From Liopterus haemorrhoidalis (taxonomy: Eukaryota > Arthropoda > Insecta > Coleoptera > Dytiscidae), in assembly GCA_963971575.1 (NCBI GenBank), contig OZ020611.1:1240001-1304000 (forward strand): a stretch of 64,000 bases of DNA, in the 5' to 3' direction. Each line of letters starts with the position of its first letter. Within the stretch, counting starts at the first letter, position 1. Below, piece by piece: positions 50,196 through 64,000 of this stretch. A model generated the notes under the pieces. That model searched no databases and had not been told where the DNA came from. It worked only from the letters and a program-made list of their open reading frames with translations. Made by a program: the position numbers and the translations under genes.

Positions 50196-53100
50196 GTAAT
50201 GGAATTTAATTTTTCAAAAAATTATATCTCAATAACGGTAAAAGATAGGGACCTCTGGTTTAAATTTTTGAGTTCCTCAAGTCCATTTTAGTCGAAGGAA
50301 ATTGGGGCCTTAATAACCAAACTTATACAAAAGCATGTATCATTAAACAAAACCCTTAAAAATGGCAAAATATCGAAAAATCGTGAGGGGGACCCCTTCG
50401 ATAAGAAATCTCGAATTTTTACAAAAAAAAATATTTCGGATTTTTCTCAAAATTGATACACATTGGGCCGTAGATCACAAAAATAAGGTTCATTTTGGAT
50501 TTTGGCCAACTGTTTTTGAGTAAATCGGAAAAAAAGTACCTAAAATTGACTATATCGGAAAATAGTACCTAAAATTGACTATAACTCAAAAACTAAGGCC
50601 TCTTGATTTTTTTAAATATTTTTTTATTAATCCTCACCCCAAAATTACCTAACGGCCATGGTTTGGACTGTATTAGGAAAACTTTTTTTTTTCAAAAAAA
50701 TTAACAGAGAGTATATGAACATGTATCTCAAAAACTAAAAGAGATAGGGACCTGCGGTTGGAATTTTTGAAGTTTTAAGGTCCGATATATGGTAAAGGTA
50801 CATTTTAAAACATATTTTAAACAAAAAAAATTTTTGAAAATTTTTGAAATTTTTGTAATGGAATTTAATTTTTCAAAAAATTATATCTCAATAACGGTAA
50901 AGGATCGGGACCTCTGGTTTAAATTTTTGAGTTCCTCAAGTCCATTTTAGTCGAAGGAAATTGGGGCCTTAATAACCAAACTTATACAAAAGCATGTATC
51001 ATTAAACAAAACCCTTAAAAATGGCAAAATATCGAAAAATCGTGAGGGGGACCCCTTCGATAAGAAATCTCGAATTTTTACAAAAAAAAATATTTCGGAT
51101 TTTTCTCAAAATTGATACACATTGGGCCGTAGATCACAAAAATAAGGTTCATTTTGGATTTTGGCCAACTGTTTTTGAGTAAATCGGAAAAAAAGTACCT
51201 AAAATTGACTATATCGGAAAATAGTACCTAAAATTGACTATAACTCAAAAACTAAGGCCTCTTGATTTTTTTAAATATTTTTTTATTAATCCTCACCCCA
51301 AAATTACCTAACGGCCATATTTTGGACTGTATTAGGAAAACTTTTTTTTTTCAAAAAAATTAACAGAGAGTATATGAACATGTATCTCAAAAACTAAAAG
51401 AGATAGGGACCTGCGGTTGGAATTTTTGAAGTTTTAAGGTCCGATATATGGTAAAGGTACATTTTAAAACATATTTTAAACAAAAAAAAATTTTGAAAAA
51501 TTTTGAAATTTTTGTAATGGAATTTAATTTTTCAAAAAATTATATCTCAATAACGGTAAAGGATCGGGACCTCTGGTTTAAATTTTTGAGTTCCTCAAGT
51601 CCATTTTAGTCGAAGGAAATTGGGGCCTTAATAACCAAACTTATACAAAAGCATGTATCATTAAACAAAACCCTTAAAAATGGCAAAATATCGAAAAATC
51701 GTGAGGGGGACCCCTTCGATAAGAAATCTCGAATTTTTACAAAAAAAAATATTTCGGATTTTTCTCAAAATTGATACACATTGGGCCGTAGATCACAAAA
51801 ATAAGGTTCATTTTGGATTTTGGCCAACTGTTTTTGAGTAAATCGGAAAAAAAGTACCTAAAATTGACTATATCGGAAAATAGTACCTAAAATTGACTAT
51901 AACTCAAAAACTAAGGCCTCTTGATTTTTTTAAATATTTTTTTATTAATCCTCACCCCAAAATTACCTAACGGCCATATTTTGGACTGTATTAGGAAAAC
52001 TTTTTTTTTTCAAAACAATTAACAGAGAGTATATGAACATGTATCTCAAAAACTAAAAGAGATAGGGACTTGCGGTTGGAATTTTTGAAGTTTTAAGGTC
52101 CGATATATGGTAAAGGTACATTTTAAAACATATTTTAAACAAAAAAAATTTTTGAAAAATTTTGAAATTTTTGTAATGGAATTTAATTTTTCAAAAAATT
52201 ATATCTCAATAACGGTAAAAGATAGGGACCTCTGGTTTAAATTTTTGAGTTCCTCAAGTCCATTTTAGTCGAAGGAAATTGGGGCCTTAATAACCAAACT
52301 TATACAAAAGCATGTATCATTAAACAAAACCCTTAAAAATGGCAAAAAATCGAAAAATCGTAAGGGGGACCCCTTCGATAAGAAATCTCGAATTTTTACA
52401 AAAAAAAATATTTCGGATTTTTCTCAAAATTGATACACATTGGGCCGTAGATCACAAAAATAAGGTTCATTTTGGATTTTGGCCAACTGTTTTTGAGTAA
52501 ATCGGAAAAAAAGTACCTAAAATTGACTATATCGGAAATTAGTACCTAACATTGACTATAACTCAAAAACTAAGGCCTCTTGATTTTTTTAAATATTTTT
52601 TTATTAATCCTCACCCAAAAATTACCTAACCGCCATATTTTGGACTGTATTAGGAAAACTTTTTTTTTTCAAAAAAATTAACAGAGTATATGAACATGTA
52701 TCTCAAAAACTAAAAGAGATAGGCACCTGCGGTTGGAATTTTTGAAGTTTTAAGGTCCGATATATGGTAAAGGCACATTTTAAAACATATTTTAAACAAA
52801 AAAAATTTTTGAAAATTTTTGAAATTTTTGTAATGGAATTTAATTTTTCAAAAAATTATATCTCAATAACGGTAAAAGATAGGGACCTCTGGTTTAAATT
52901 TTTGAGTTCCTCAGGTCCATTTTAGTCGAAGGAAATTGGGGCCTTAATAACCAAACTTATACAAAAGCATGTATCATTAAACAAAACCCTTAAAAATGGC
53001 AAAAAATCGAAAAATCGTAAGGGGGACCCCTTCGATAAGAAATCTCGAATTTTTACAAAAAAAAATATTTCGGATTTTTCTCAAAATTGATACACATTGG

Positions 53101-56100
53101 GCCGTAGATCACAAAAATAAGGTTCATTTTGGATTTTGGCCAACTGTTTTTGAGTAAATCGGAAAAAAAGTACCTAAAATTGACTATATCGGAAAATAGT
53201 ACCTAAAATTGACTATAACTCAAAAACTAAGGCCTTTTGATTTTTTTAAATATTTTTTTATTAATCCTCACCCCAAAATTACCTAACGGCCATGGTTTGG
53301 ACTGTATTAGGAAAACTTTTTTTTTTCAAAAAAATTAACAGAGAGTATATGAACATGTATCTCAAAAACTAAAAGAGATAGGGACCTGCGGTTGGAATTT
53401 TTGAAGTTTTAAGGTCCGATATATGGTAAAGGTACATTTTAAAACATATTTTAAACAAAAAAAATTTTTGAAAAATTTTGAAATTTTTGTAATGGAATTT
53501 AATTTTTCAAAAAATTATATCTCAATAACGGTAAAAGATAGGGACCTCTGGTTTAAATTTTTGAGTTCCTCAAGTCCATTTTAGTCGAAGGAAATTGGGG
53601 CCTTAATAACCAAACTTATACAAAAGCATGTATCATTAAACAAAACCCTTAAAAATGGCAAAAAATCGAAAAATCGTAAGGGGGACCCCTTCGATAAGAA
53701 ATCTCGAATTTTTACAAAAAAAATATTTCGGATTTTTCTCAAAATTGATACACATTGGGCCGTAGATCACAAAAATAAGGTTCATTTTGGATTTTGGCCA
53801 ACTGTTTTTGAGTAAATCGGAAAAAAAGTACCTAAAATTGACTATATCGGAAATTAGTACCTAACATTGACTATAACTCAAAAACTAAGGCCTCTTGATT
53901 TTTTTAAATATTTTTTTATTAATCCTCACCCAAAAATTACCTAACCGCCATATTTTGGACTGTATTAGGAAAACTTTTTTTTTTTCAAAAAAATTAACAG
54001 AGAGTATATGAACATGTATCTCAAAAACTAAAAGAGATAGGGACCTGCGGTTGGAATTTTTGAAGTTTTAAGGTCCGATATATGGTAAAGGCAGATTTTA
54101 AAACATATTTTAAACAAAAAAAATTTTTGAAAATTTTTGAAATTTTTGTAATGGAATTTAATTTTTCAAAAAATTATATCTCAATAACGGTAAAAGATAG
54201 GGACCTCTGGTTTAAATTTTTGAGTTCCTCAAGTCCATTTTAGTCGAAGGAAATTGGGGCCTTAATAACCAAACTTATACAAAAGCATGTATCATTAAAC
54301 AAAACCCTTAAAAATGGCAAAAAATCGAAAAATCGTAAGGGGGACCCCTTCGATAAGAAATCTCGAATTTTTACAAAAAAAAATATTTCGGATTTTTCTC
54401 AAAATTGATACACATTGGGCCGTAGATCACAAAAATAAGGTTCATTTTGGATTTTGGCCAACTGTTTTTGAGTAAATCGGAAAAAAAGTACCTAAAATTG
54501 ACTATATCGGAAATTAGTACCTAACATTGACTATAACTCAAAAACTAAGGCCTCTTGATTTTTTTAAATATTTTTTTATTAATCCTCACCCAAAAATTAC
54601 CTAACCGCCATATTTTGGACTGTATTAGGAAAACTTTTTTTTTTCAAAAAAATTAACAGAGTATATGAACATGTATCTCAAAAACTAAAAGAGATAGGGA
54701 CCTGCGGTTGGAATTTTTGAAGTTTTAAGGTCCGATATATGGTAAAGGCACATTTTAAAACATATTTTAAACAAAAAAAATTTTTGAAAATTTTTGAAAT
54801 TTTTGTAATGGAATTTAATTTTTCAAAAAATTATATCTCAATAACGGTAAAAGATAGGGACCTTTGGTTTAAATTTTTGAGTTCCTCAGGTCCATTTTAG
54901 TCGAAGGAAATTGGGGCCTTAATAACCAAACTTATACAAAAGCATGTATCATTAAACAAAACCCTTAAAAATGGCAAAAAATCGAAAAATCGTAAGGGGG
55001 ACCCCTTCGATAAGAAATCTCGAATTTTAACAAAAAAAAATATTTCGGATTTTTCTCAAAATTGATACACATTGGGCCGTAGATCACAAAAATAAGGTTC
55101 ATTTTGGATTTTGGCCAACTGTTTTTGAATAAATCGGAAAAAAAGTACCTAAAATTGACTATATCGGAAATTAGTACCTAACATTGACTATAACTCAAAA
55201 ACTAAGGCCTCTTGATTTTTTTAAATATTTTTTTATTAATCCTCACCCAAAAATTACCTAACCGCCATATTTTGGACTGTATTAGGAAAACTTTTTTTTT
55301 TCAAAAAAATTAACAGAGTATATGAACATGTATCTCAAAAACTAAATAAGATAGGGACCTGCGGTTGGAATTTTTGAAGTTTTAAGGTCCGATATATGGT
55401 AAAGGCACATTTTAAAACATATTTTAAACAAAAAAAATTTTTGAAAATTTTTGAAATTTTTGTAATGGAATTTAATTTTTCAAAAAATTATATCTCAATA
55501 ACGGTAAAAGATAGGGACCTTTGGTTTAAATTTTTGAGTTCCTCAGGTCCATTTTAGTCGAAGGAAATTGGGGCCTTAATAACCAAACTTATACAAAAGC
55601 ATGTATCATTAAACAAAACCCTTAAAAATGGCAAAATATCGAAAAATCGTGAGGGGGACCCCTTCGATAAGAAATCTCGAATTTTTACAAAAAAAAATAT
55701 TTCGGATTTTTCTCAAAATTGATACACATTGGGCCGTAGATCACAAAAATAAGGTTCATTTTGGATTTTGGCCAACTGTTTTTGAGTAAATCGGAAAAAA
55801 AGTACCTAAAATTGACTATATCGGAAAATAGTACCTAAAATTGACTATAACTCAAAAACTAAGGCCTCTTGATTTTTTTAAATATTTTTTTATTAATCCT
55901 CACCCCAAAATTACCTAACGGCCATATTTTGGACTGTATTAGGAAAACTTTTTTTTTTCAAAAAAATTAACAGAGAGTATATGAACATGTATCTCAAAAA
56001 CTAAAAGAGATAGGGACCTGCGGTTGGAATTTTTGAAGTTTTAAGGTCCGATATATGGTAAAGGTACATTTTAAAACATATTTTAAACAAAAAAAAATTT

Positions 56101-59100
56101 TGAAAAATTTTGAAATTTTTGTAATGGAATTTAATTTTTCAAAAAATTATATCTCAATAACGGTAAAGGATCGGGACCTCTGGTTTAAATTTTTGAGTTC
56201 CTCAAGTCCATTTTAGTCGAAGGAAATTGGGGCCTTAATAACCAAACTTATACAAAAGCATGTATCATTAAACAAAACCCTTAAAAATGGCAAAATATCG
56301 AAAAATCGTGAGGGGGACCCCTTCGATAAGAAATCTCGAATTTTTACAAAAAAAAATATTTCGGATTTTTCTCAAAATTGATACACATTGGGCCGTAGAT
56401 CACAAAAATAAGGTTCATTTTGGATTTTGGCCAACTGTTTTTGAGTAAATCGGAAAAAAAGTACCTAAAATTGACTATATCGGAAAATAGTACCTAAAAT
56501 TGACTATAACTCAAAAACTAAGGCCTCTTGATTTTTTTAAATATTTTTTTATTAATCCTCACCCCAAAATTACCTAACGGCCATATTTTGGACTGTATTA
56601 GGAAAACTTTTTTTTTTCAAAACAATTAACAGAGAGTATATGAACATGTATCTCAAAAACTAAAAGAGATAGGGACTTGCGGTTGGAATTTTTGAAGTTT
56701 TAAGGTCCGATATATGGTAAAGGTACATTTTAAAACATATTTTAAACAAAAAAAATTTTTGAAAAATTTTGAAATTTTTGTAATGGAATTTAATTTTTCA
56801 AAAAATTATATCTCAATAACGGTAAAAGATAGGGACCTCTGGTTTAAATTTTTGAGTTCCTCAAGTCCATTTTAGTCGAAGGAAATTGGGGCCTTAATAA
56901 CCAAACTTATACAAAAGCATGTATCATTAAACAAAACCCTTAAAAATGGCAAAAAATCGAAAAATCGTAAGGGGGACCCCTTCGATAAGAAATCTAGAAT
57001 TTTTACAAAAAAAAATATTTCGGATTTTTCTCAAAATTGATACACATTGGGCCGTAGATCACAAAAATAAGGTTCATTTTGGATTTTGGCCAACTGTTTT
57101 TGAGTAAATCGGAAAAAAAGTACCTAAAATTGACTATATCGGAAATTAGTACCTAACATTGACTATAACTCAAAAACTAAGGCCTCTTGATTTTTTTAAA
57201 TATTTTTTTATTAATCCTCACCCAAAAATTACCTAACCGCCATATTTTGGACTGTATTAGGAAAACTTTTTTTTTTCAAAAAAATTAACAGAGTATATGA
57301 ACATGTATCTCAAAAACTAAAAGAGATAGGCACCTGCGGTTGGAATTTTTGAAGTTTTAAGGTCCGATATATGGTAAAGGCACATTTTAAAACATATTTT
57401 AAACAAAAAAAATTTTTGAAAATTTTTGAAATTTTTGTAATGGAATTTAATTTTTCAAAAAATTATATCTCAATAACGGTAAAAGATAGGGACCTCTGGT
57501 TTAAATTTTTGAGTTCCTCAGGTCCATTTTAGTCGAAGGAAATTGGGGCCTTAATAACCAAACTTATACAAAAGCATGTATCATTAAACAAAACCCTTAA
57601 AAATGGCAAAAAATCGAAAAATCGTAAGGGGGACCCCTTCGATAAGAAATCTCGAATTTTTACAAAAAAAAATATTTCGGATTTTTCTCAAAATTGATAC
57701 ACATTGGGCCGTAGATCACAAAAATAAGGTTCATTTTGGATTTTGGCCAACTGTTTTTGAGTAAATCGGAAAAAAAGTACCTAAAATTGACTATATCGGA
57801 AAATAGTACCTAAAATTGACTATAACTCAAAAACTAAGGCCTCTTGATTTTTTTAAATATTTTTTTATTAATCCTCACCCCAAAATTACCTAACGGCCAT
57901 GGTTTGGACTGTATTAGGAAAACTTTTTTTTTTCAAAAAAATTAACAGAGAGTATATGAACATGTATCTCAAAAACTAAAAGAGATAGGGACCTGCGGTT
58001 GGAATTTTTGAAGTTTTAAGGTCCGATATATGGTAAAGGTACATTTTAAAACATATTTTAAACAAAAAAAATTTTTGAAAAATTTTGAAATTTTTGTAAT
58101 GGAATTTAATTTTTCAAAAAATTATATCTCAATAACGGTAAAAGATAGGGACCTCTGGTTTAAATTTTTGAGTTCCTCAAGTCCATTTTAGTCGAAGGAA
58201 ATTGGGGCCTTAATAACCAAACTTATACAAAAGCATGTATCATTAAACAAAACCCTTAAAAATGGCAAAAAATCGAAAAATCGTAAGGGGGACCCCTTCG
58301 ATAAGAAATCTCGAATTTTTACAAAAAAAATATTTCGGATTTTTCTCAAAATTGATACACATTGGGCCGTAGATCACAAAAATAAGGTTCATTTTGGATT
58401 TTGGCCAACTGTTTTTGAGTCAATCGGAAAAAAAGTACCTAAAATTGACTATATCGGAAATTAGTACCTAACATTGACTATAACTCAAAAACTAAGGCCT
58501 CTTGATTTTTTTAAATATTTTTTTATTAATCCTCACCCAAAAATTACCTAACCGCCATATTTTGGACTGTATTAGGAAAACTTTTTTTTTTTCAAAAAAA
58601 TTAACAGAGAGTATATGAACATGTATCTCAAAAACTAAAAGAGATAGGGACCTGCGGTTGGAATTTTTGAAGTTTTAAGGTCCGATATATGGTAAAGGCA
58701 GATTTTAAAACATATTTTAAACAAAAAAAATTTTTGAAAATTTTTGAAATTTTTGTAATGGAATTTAATTTTTCAAAAAATTATATCTCAATAACGGTAA
58801 AAGATAGGGACCTCTGGTTTAAATTTTTGAGTTCCTCAAGTCCATTTTAGTCGAAGGAAATTGGGGCCTTAATAACCAAACTTATACAAAAGCATGTATC
58901 ATTAAACAAAACCCTTAAAAATGGCAAAAAATCGAAAAATCGTAAGGGGGACCCCTTCGATAAGAAATCTCGAATTTTTACAAAAAAAAATATTTCGGAT
59001 TTTTCTCAAAATTGATACACATTGGGCCGTAGATCACAAAAATAAGGTTCATTTTGGATTTTGGCCAACTGTTTTTGAGTAAATCGGAAAAAAAGTACCT

Positions 59101-62100
59101 AAAATTGACTATATCGGAAATTAGTACCTAACATTGACTATAACTCAAAAACTAAGGCCTCTTGATTTTTTTAAATATTTTTTTATTAATCCTCACCCAA
59201 AAATTACCTAACCGCCATATTTTGGACTGTATTAGGAAAACTTTTTTTTTTCAAAAAAATTAACAGAGTATATGAACATGTATCTCAAAAACTAAAAGAG
59301 ATAGGGACCTGCGGTTGGAATTTTTGAAGTTTTAAGGTCCGATATATGGTAAAGGCACATTTTAAAACATATTTTAAACAAAAAAAATTTTTGAAAATTT
59401 TTGAAATTTTTGTAATGGAATTTAATTTTTCAAAAAATTATATCTCAATAACGGTAAAAGATAGGGACCTTTGGTTTAAATTTTTGAGTTCCTCAGGTCC
59501 ATTTTAGTCGAAGGAAATTGGGGCCTTAATAACCAAACTTATACAAAAGCATGTATCATTAAACAAAACCCTTAAAAATGGCAAAAAATCGAAAAATCGT
59601 AAGGGGGACCCCTTCGATAAGAAATCTCGAATTTTAACAAAAAAAAATATTTCGGATTTTTCTCAAAATTGATACACATTGGGCCGTAGATCACAAAAAT
59701 AAGGTTCATTTTGGATTTTGGCCAACTGTTTTTGAATAAATCGGAAAAAAAGTACCTAAAATTGACTATATCGGAAATTAGTACCTAACATTGACTATAA
59801 CTCAAAAACTAAGGCCTCTTGATTTTTTTAAATATTTTTTTATTAATCCTCACCCAAAAATTACCTAACCGCCATATTTTGGACTGTATTAGGAAAACTT
59901 TTTTTTTTCAAAAAAATTAACAGAGTATATGAACATGTATCTCAAAAACTAAATAAGATAGGGACCTGCGGTTGGAATTTTTGAAGTTTTAAGGTCCGAT
60001 ATATGGTAAAGGCACATTTTAAAACATATTTTAAACAAAAAAAATTTTTGAAAATTTTTGAAATTTTTGTAATGGAATTTAATTTTTCAAAAAATTATAT
60101 CTCAATAACGGTAAAAGATAGGGACCTTTGGTTTAAATTTTTGAGTTCCTCAGGTCCATTTTAGTCGAAGGAAATTGGGGCCTTAATAACCAAACTTATA
60201 CAAAAGCATGTATCATTAAACAAAACCCTTAAAAATGGCAAAAAATCGAAAAATCGTAAGGGGGACCCCTTCGATAAGAAATCTCGAATTTTAACAAAAA
60301 AAAATATTTCGGATTTTTCTCAAAATTGATACACATTGGGCCGTAGATCACAAAAATAAGGTTCATTTTGGATTTTGGCCAACTGTTTTTGAGTAAATCG
60401 GAAAAAAAGTACCTAAAATTGACTATATCGGAAAATAGTACCTAAAATTGACTATAACTCAAAAACTAAGGGCTCTTGATTTTTTTAAATATTTTTTTAT
60501 TAATCCTCACCCCGAAATTACCTAACGGCCATATTTTGGATTGTATTAGGAAAACTTTTTTTTTTCAAAAAAATTAACAGAGAGTATATGAACATGTATC
60601 TCAAAAACTAAAAGAGATAGGGACTTGCGGTTGGAATTTTTGAAGTTTTAAGGTCCGATATATGGTAAAGGTACATTTTAAAACATATTTTAAACAAAAA
60701 AAAATTTTTGAAAAATTTTGAAATTTTTGTAATGGAATTTAATTTTTCAAAAAATTATATCTCAATAACGGTAAAAGATAGGGACCTCTGGTTTAAATTT
60801 TTGAGTTCCTCAAGTCCATTTTAGTCGAAGGAAATTGGGGCCTTAATAACCAAACTTATACAAAAGCATGTATCATTAAACAAAACCCTTAAAAATGGCA
60901 AAAAATCGAAAAATCGTAAGGGGGACCCCTTCGATAAGAAATCTCGAATTTTTACAAAAAAAAATATTTCGGATTTTTCTCAAAATTGATAAACATTGGG
61001 CCGTAGATCACAAAAATAAGGTTCATTTTGGATTTTGGCCAACTGTTTTTGAGTAAATCGGAAAAAAAGTACCTAAAATTTACTATATCGGAAATTAGTA
61101 CCTAACATTGACTATAACTCAAAAACTAAGGCCTCTTGATTTTTTTAAATATTTTTTTATTAATCCTCACCCAAAAATTACCTAACCGCCATATTTTGGA
61201 CTGTATTAGGAAAACTTTTTTTTTTCAAAAAAATTAACAGAGTATATGAACATGTATCTCAAAAACTAAAAGAGATAGGGACCTGCGGTTGGAATTTTTG
61301 AAGTTTTAAGGTCCGATATATGGTAAAGGCACATTTTAAAACATATTTTAAACAAAAAAAATTTTTGAAAATTTTTGAAATTTTTGTAATGGAATTTAAT
61401 TTTTCAAAAAATTATATCTCAATAACGGTAAAAGATAGGGACCTCTGGTTTAAATTTTTGAGTTCCTCAGGTCCATTTTAGTCGAAGGAAATTGGGGCCT
61501 TAATAACCAAACTTATACAAAAGCATGTATCATTAAACAAAACCCTTAAAAATGGCAAAAAATCGAAAAATCGTAAGGGGGACCCCTTCGATAAGAAATC
61601 TCGAATTTTTACAAAAAAAAATATTTCGGATTTTTCTCAAAATTGATACACATTGGGCCGTAGATCACAAAAATAAGGTTCATTTTGGATTTTGGCCAAC
61701 TGTTTTTGAGTAAATCGGAAAAAAAGTACCTAAAATTGACTATATCGGAAAATAGTACCTAAAATTGACTATAACTCAAAAACTAAGGCCTCTTGATTTT
61801 TTTAAATATTTTTTTATTAATTTTCACCCCAAAATTACCTAACGGCCATATTTTGGACTGTATTAGGAAAACTTTTTTTTTTCAAAAAAATTAACAGAGA
61901 GTATATGAACATGTATCTCAAAAACTAAAAGAGATAGGGACCTGCGGTTGGAATTTTTGAAGTTTTAAGGTCCGATATATGGTAAAGGTACATTTTAAAA
62001 CATATTTTAAACAAAAAAAATTTTTGAAAAATTTTGAAATTTTTGTAATGGAATTTAATTTTTCAAAAAATTATATCTCAATAACGGTAAAAGATAGGGA

Positions 62101-64000
62101 CCTCTGGTTTAAATTTTTGAGTTCCTCAAGTCCATTTTAGTCGAAGGAAATTGGGGCCTTAATAACCAAACTTATACAAAAGCATGTATCATTAAACAAA
62201 ACCCTTAAAAATGGCAAAAAATCGAAAAATCGTAAGGGGGACCCCTTCGATAAGAAATCTCGAATTTTTACAAAAAAAATATTTCGGATTTTTCTCAAAA
62301 TTGATACACATTGGGCCGTAGATCACAAAAATAAGGTTCATTTTGGATTTTGGCCAACTGTTTTTGAGTAAATCGGAAAAAAAGTACCTAAAATTGACTA
62401 TATCGGAAATTAGTACCTAACATTGACTATAACTCAAAAACTAAGGCCTCTTGATTTTTTTAAATATTTTTTTATTAATCCTCACCCAAAAATTACCTAA
62501 CCGCCATATTTTGGACTGTATTAGGAAAACTTTTTTTTTTTCAAAAAAATTAACAGAGAGTATATGAACATGTATCTCAAAAACTAAAAGAGATAGGGAC
62601 CTGCGGTTGGAATTTTTGAAGTTTTAAGGTCCGATATATGGTAAAGGCACATTTTAAAACATATTTTAAACAAAAAAAATTTTTGAAAATTTTTGAAATT
62701 TTTGTAATGGAATTTAATTTTTCAAAAAATTATATCTCAATAACGGTAAAAGATAGGGACCTCTGGTTTAAATTTTTGAGTTCCTCAAGTCCATTTTAGT
62801 CGAAGGAAATTGGGGCCTTAATAACCAAACTTATACAAAAGCATGTATCATTAAACAAAACCCTTAAAAATGGCAAAAAATCGAAAAATTGTAAGGGGGA
62901 CCCCTTCGATAAGAAATCTCGAATTTTTACAAAAAAAAATATTTCGGATTTTTCTCAAAATTGATACACATTGGGCCGTAGATCACAAAAATAAGGTTCA
63001 TTTTGGATTTTGGCCAACTGTTTTTGAGTAAATCGGAAAAAAAGTACCTAAAATTGACTATATCGGAAATTAGTACCTAACATTGACTATAACTCAAAAA
63101 CTAAGGCCTCTTGATTTTTTTAAATATTTTTTTATTAATCCTCACCCAAAAATTACCTAACCGCCATATTTTGGACTGTATTAGGAAAACTTTTTTTTTT
63201 CAAAAAAATTAACAGAGTATATGAACATGTATCTCAAAAACTAAACGAGATAGGGACCTGCGGTTGGAATTTTTGAAGTTTTAAGGTCCGATATATGGTA
63301 AAGGCACATTTTAAAACATATTTTAAACAAAAAAAATTTTTGAAAATTTTTGAAATTTTTGTAATGGAATTTAATTTTTCAAAAAATTATATCTCAATAA
63401 CGGTAAAAGATAGGGACCTCTGGTTTAAATTTTTGAGTTCCTCAGGTCCATTTTAGTCGAAGGAAATTGGGGCCTTAATAACCAAACTTATACAAAAGCA
63501 TGTATCATTAAACAAAACCCTTAAAAATGGCAAAAAATCGAAAAATCGTAAGGGGGACCCCTTCGATAAGAAATCTCGAATTTTAACAAAAAAAAATATT
63601 TCGGATTTTTCTCAAAATTGATACACATTGGGCCGTAGATCACAAAAATAAGGTTCATTTTGGATTTTGGCCAACTGTTTTTGAGTAAATCGGAAAAAAA
63701 GTACCTAAAATTGACTATATCGGAAAATAGTACCTAAAATTGACTATAACTCAAAAACTAAGGCCTCTTGATTTTTTTAAATATTTTTTTATTAATCCTC
63801 ACCCCAAAATTACCTAACGGCCATATTTTGGACTGTATTAGGAAAACTTTTTTTTTTCAAAAAAATTAACAGAGAGTATATGAACATGTATCTCAAAAAC
63901 TAAAAGAGATAGGGACCTGCGGTTGGAATTTTTGAAGTTTTAAGGTCCGATATATGGTAAAGGCACATTTTAAAACATATTTTAAACAAAAAAAATTTTT
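50196..64000. repeat. Satellite DNA, 657-660 bp monomer, seven-monomer higher-order repeat
   Basis: The marker gtaatggaatttaatttttc recurs at 50196, 50855, 51514, 52173, 52830, 53489, 54148, 54805, 55462, 56121, 56780, 57437, 58096, 58755, 59412, 60069, 60729, 61386, 62045, 62704 and 63361, and the array runs off the window. Monomers differ at a limited set of sites (for example aaaatagtacctaaaattg or aaattagtacctaacattg; cggccat or ccgccat). Variants repeat every seven monomers (4607 bp). Each monomer contains related internal parts (tatctcaataacggtaaaag; aactcaaaaactaaggcctc; tatctcaaaaactaaaagag). No open frame of note. Probably heterochromatic or pericentromeric DNA. Confidence 0.97.

Noticed and set aside
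51514..60728. CRISPR-like regular repeats
   Set aside because: The repeat unit is 657-660 bp with no short repeat-spacer pattern; it is a eukaryotic satellite.

Overview
The window looks like intergenic and gene-cluster DNA from an insect nuclear genome. It is AT-rich, has almost no intact host genes, and is packed with nested DNA transposons. It carries the Tc1/mariner transposases with an insect-type N-terminal helix-turn-helix, non-LTR retrotransposon remnants, (GTCY)n microsatellites tied to mobile elements, and a long satellite. The order cannot be fixed from sequence alone. A beetle is a guess.

The main host content is a tandem array of five same-strand, intronless reading frames between 6570 and 23495. 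All encode ATP/ADP-dependent (S)-NAD(P)H-hydrate dehydratase (NAXD/CARKD, YjeF C-terminal fold), the enzyme that repairs damaged nicotinamide cofactors. The last copy (22569-23495) keeps every family motif I can check. The fourth (21419-22414) has lost the second aspartate of the DADGL motif. The first three (6570-7469, 14384-15280, 17931-18824) are closely similar and share a changed motif set (DGEAM; CDGQGD for CGGQGD). They also share about 250-300 bp of upstream and about 260 bp of downstream sequence, so they arose by recent duplication of a whole module. The likely history is one canonical gene, then a diverged neighbour, then a young three-copy expansion moving leftwards. Transposons later inserted between and just upstream of the copies.

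Left flank and spacers (1-22 kb) hold transposons whose ends and target-site duplications can often be read directly. These include a cut mariner at the left edge; a 407-bp TA-flanked MITE present four times in the window; hAT-like elements with 8-bp duplications; a foldback element whose long inverted ends are tandem CCCCC-rich repeats; a 2.7-kb element with 49-bp perfect inverted ends and a TAA duplication; and two copies of an element carrying a decayed THAP domain.

The region 23.7-29.0 kb is a Russian doll: a mariner with inverted ends of about 430 bp, split by a pogo/Tigger-like element, which itself holds smaller elements and a hAT element that contains a microsatellite-bearing repeat. 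From 29 to 50 kb there are further transposase genes (two DD41D mariners, a Tc1 DD34E element with a possible small intron, two mariner relics), two non-LTR retrotransposon 3' ends, a THAP-domain N-terminus, a few unexplained coding-like stretches, and several palindromes.

From about 50196 to the right edge (at least 13.8 kb) lies a satellite with a 657-660 bp monomer. Variant positions show a seven-monomer higher-order repeat of 4607 bp, with one monomer lost in the third unit. No genuine rRNA or tRNA gene and no CRISPR array is present. Three tRNA-like sequences with recognisable Pol III boxes are SINE-type pieces.
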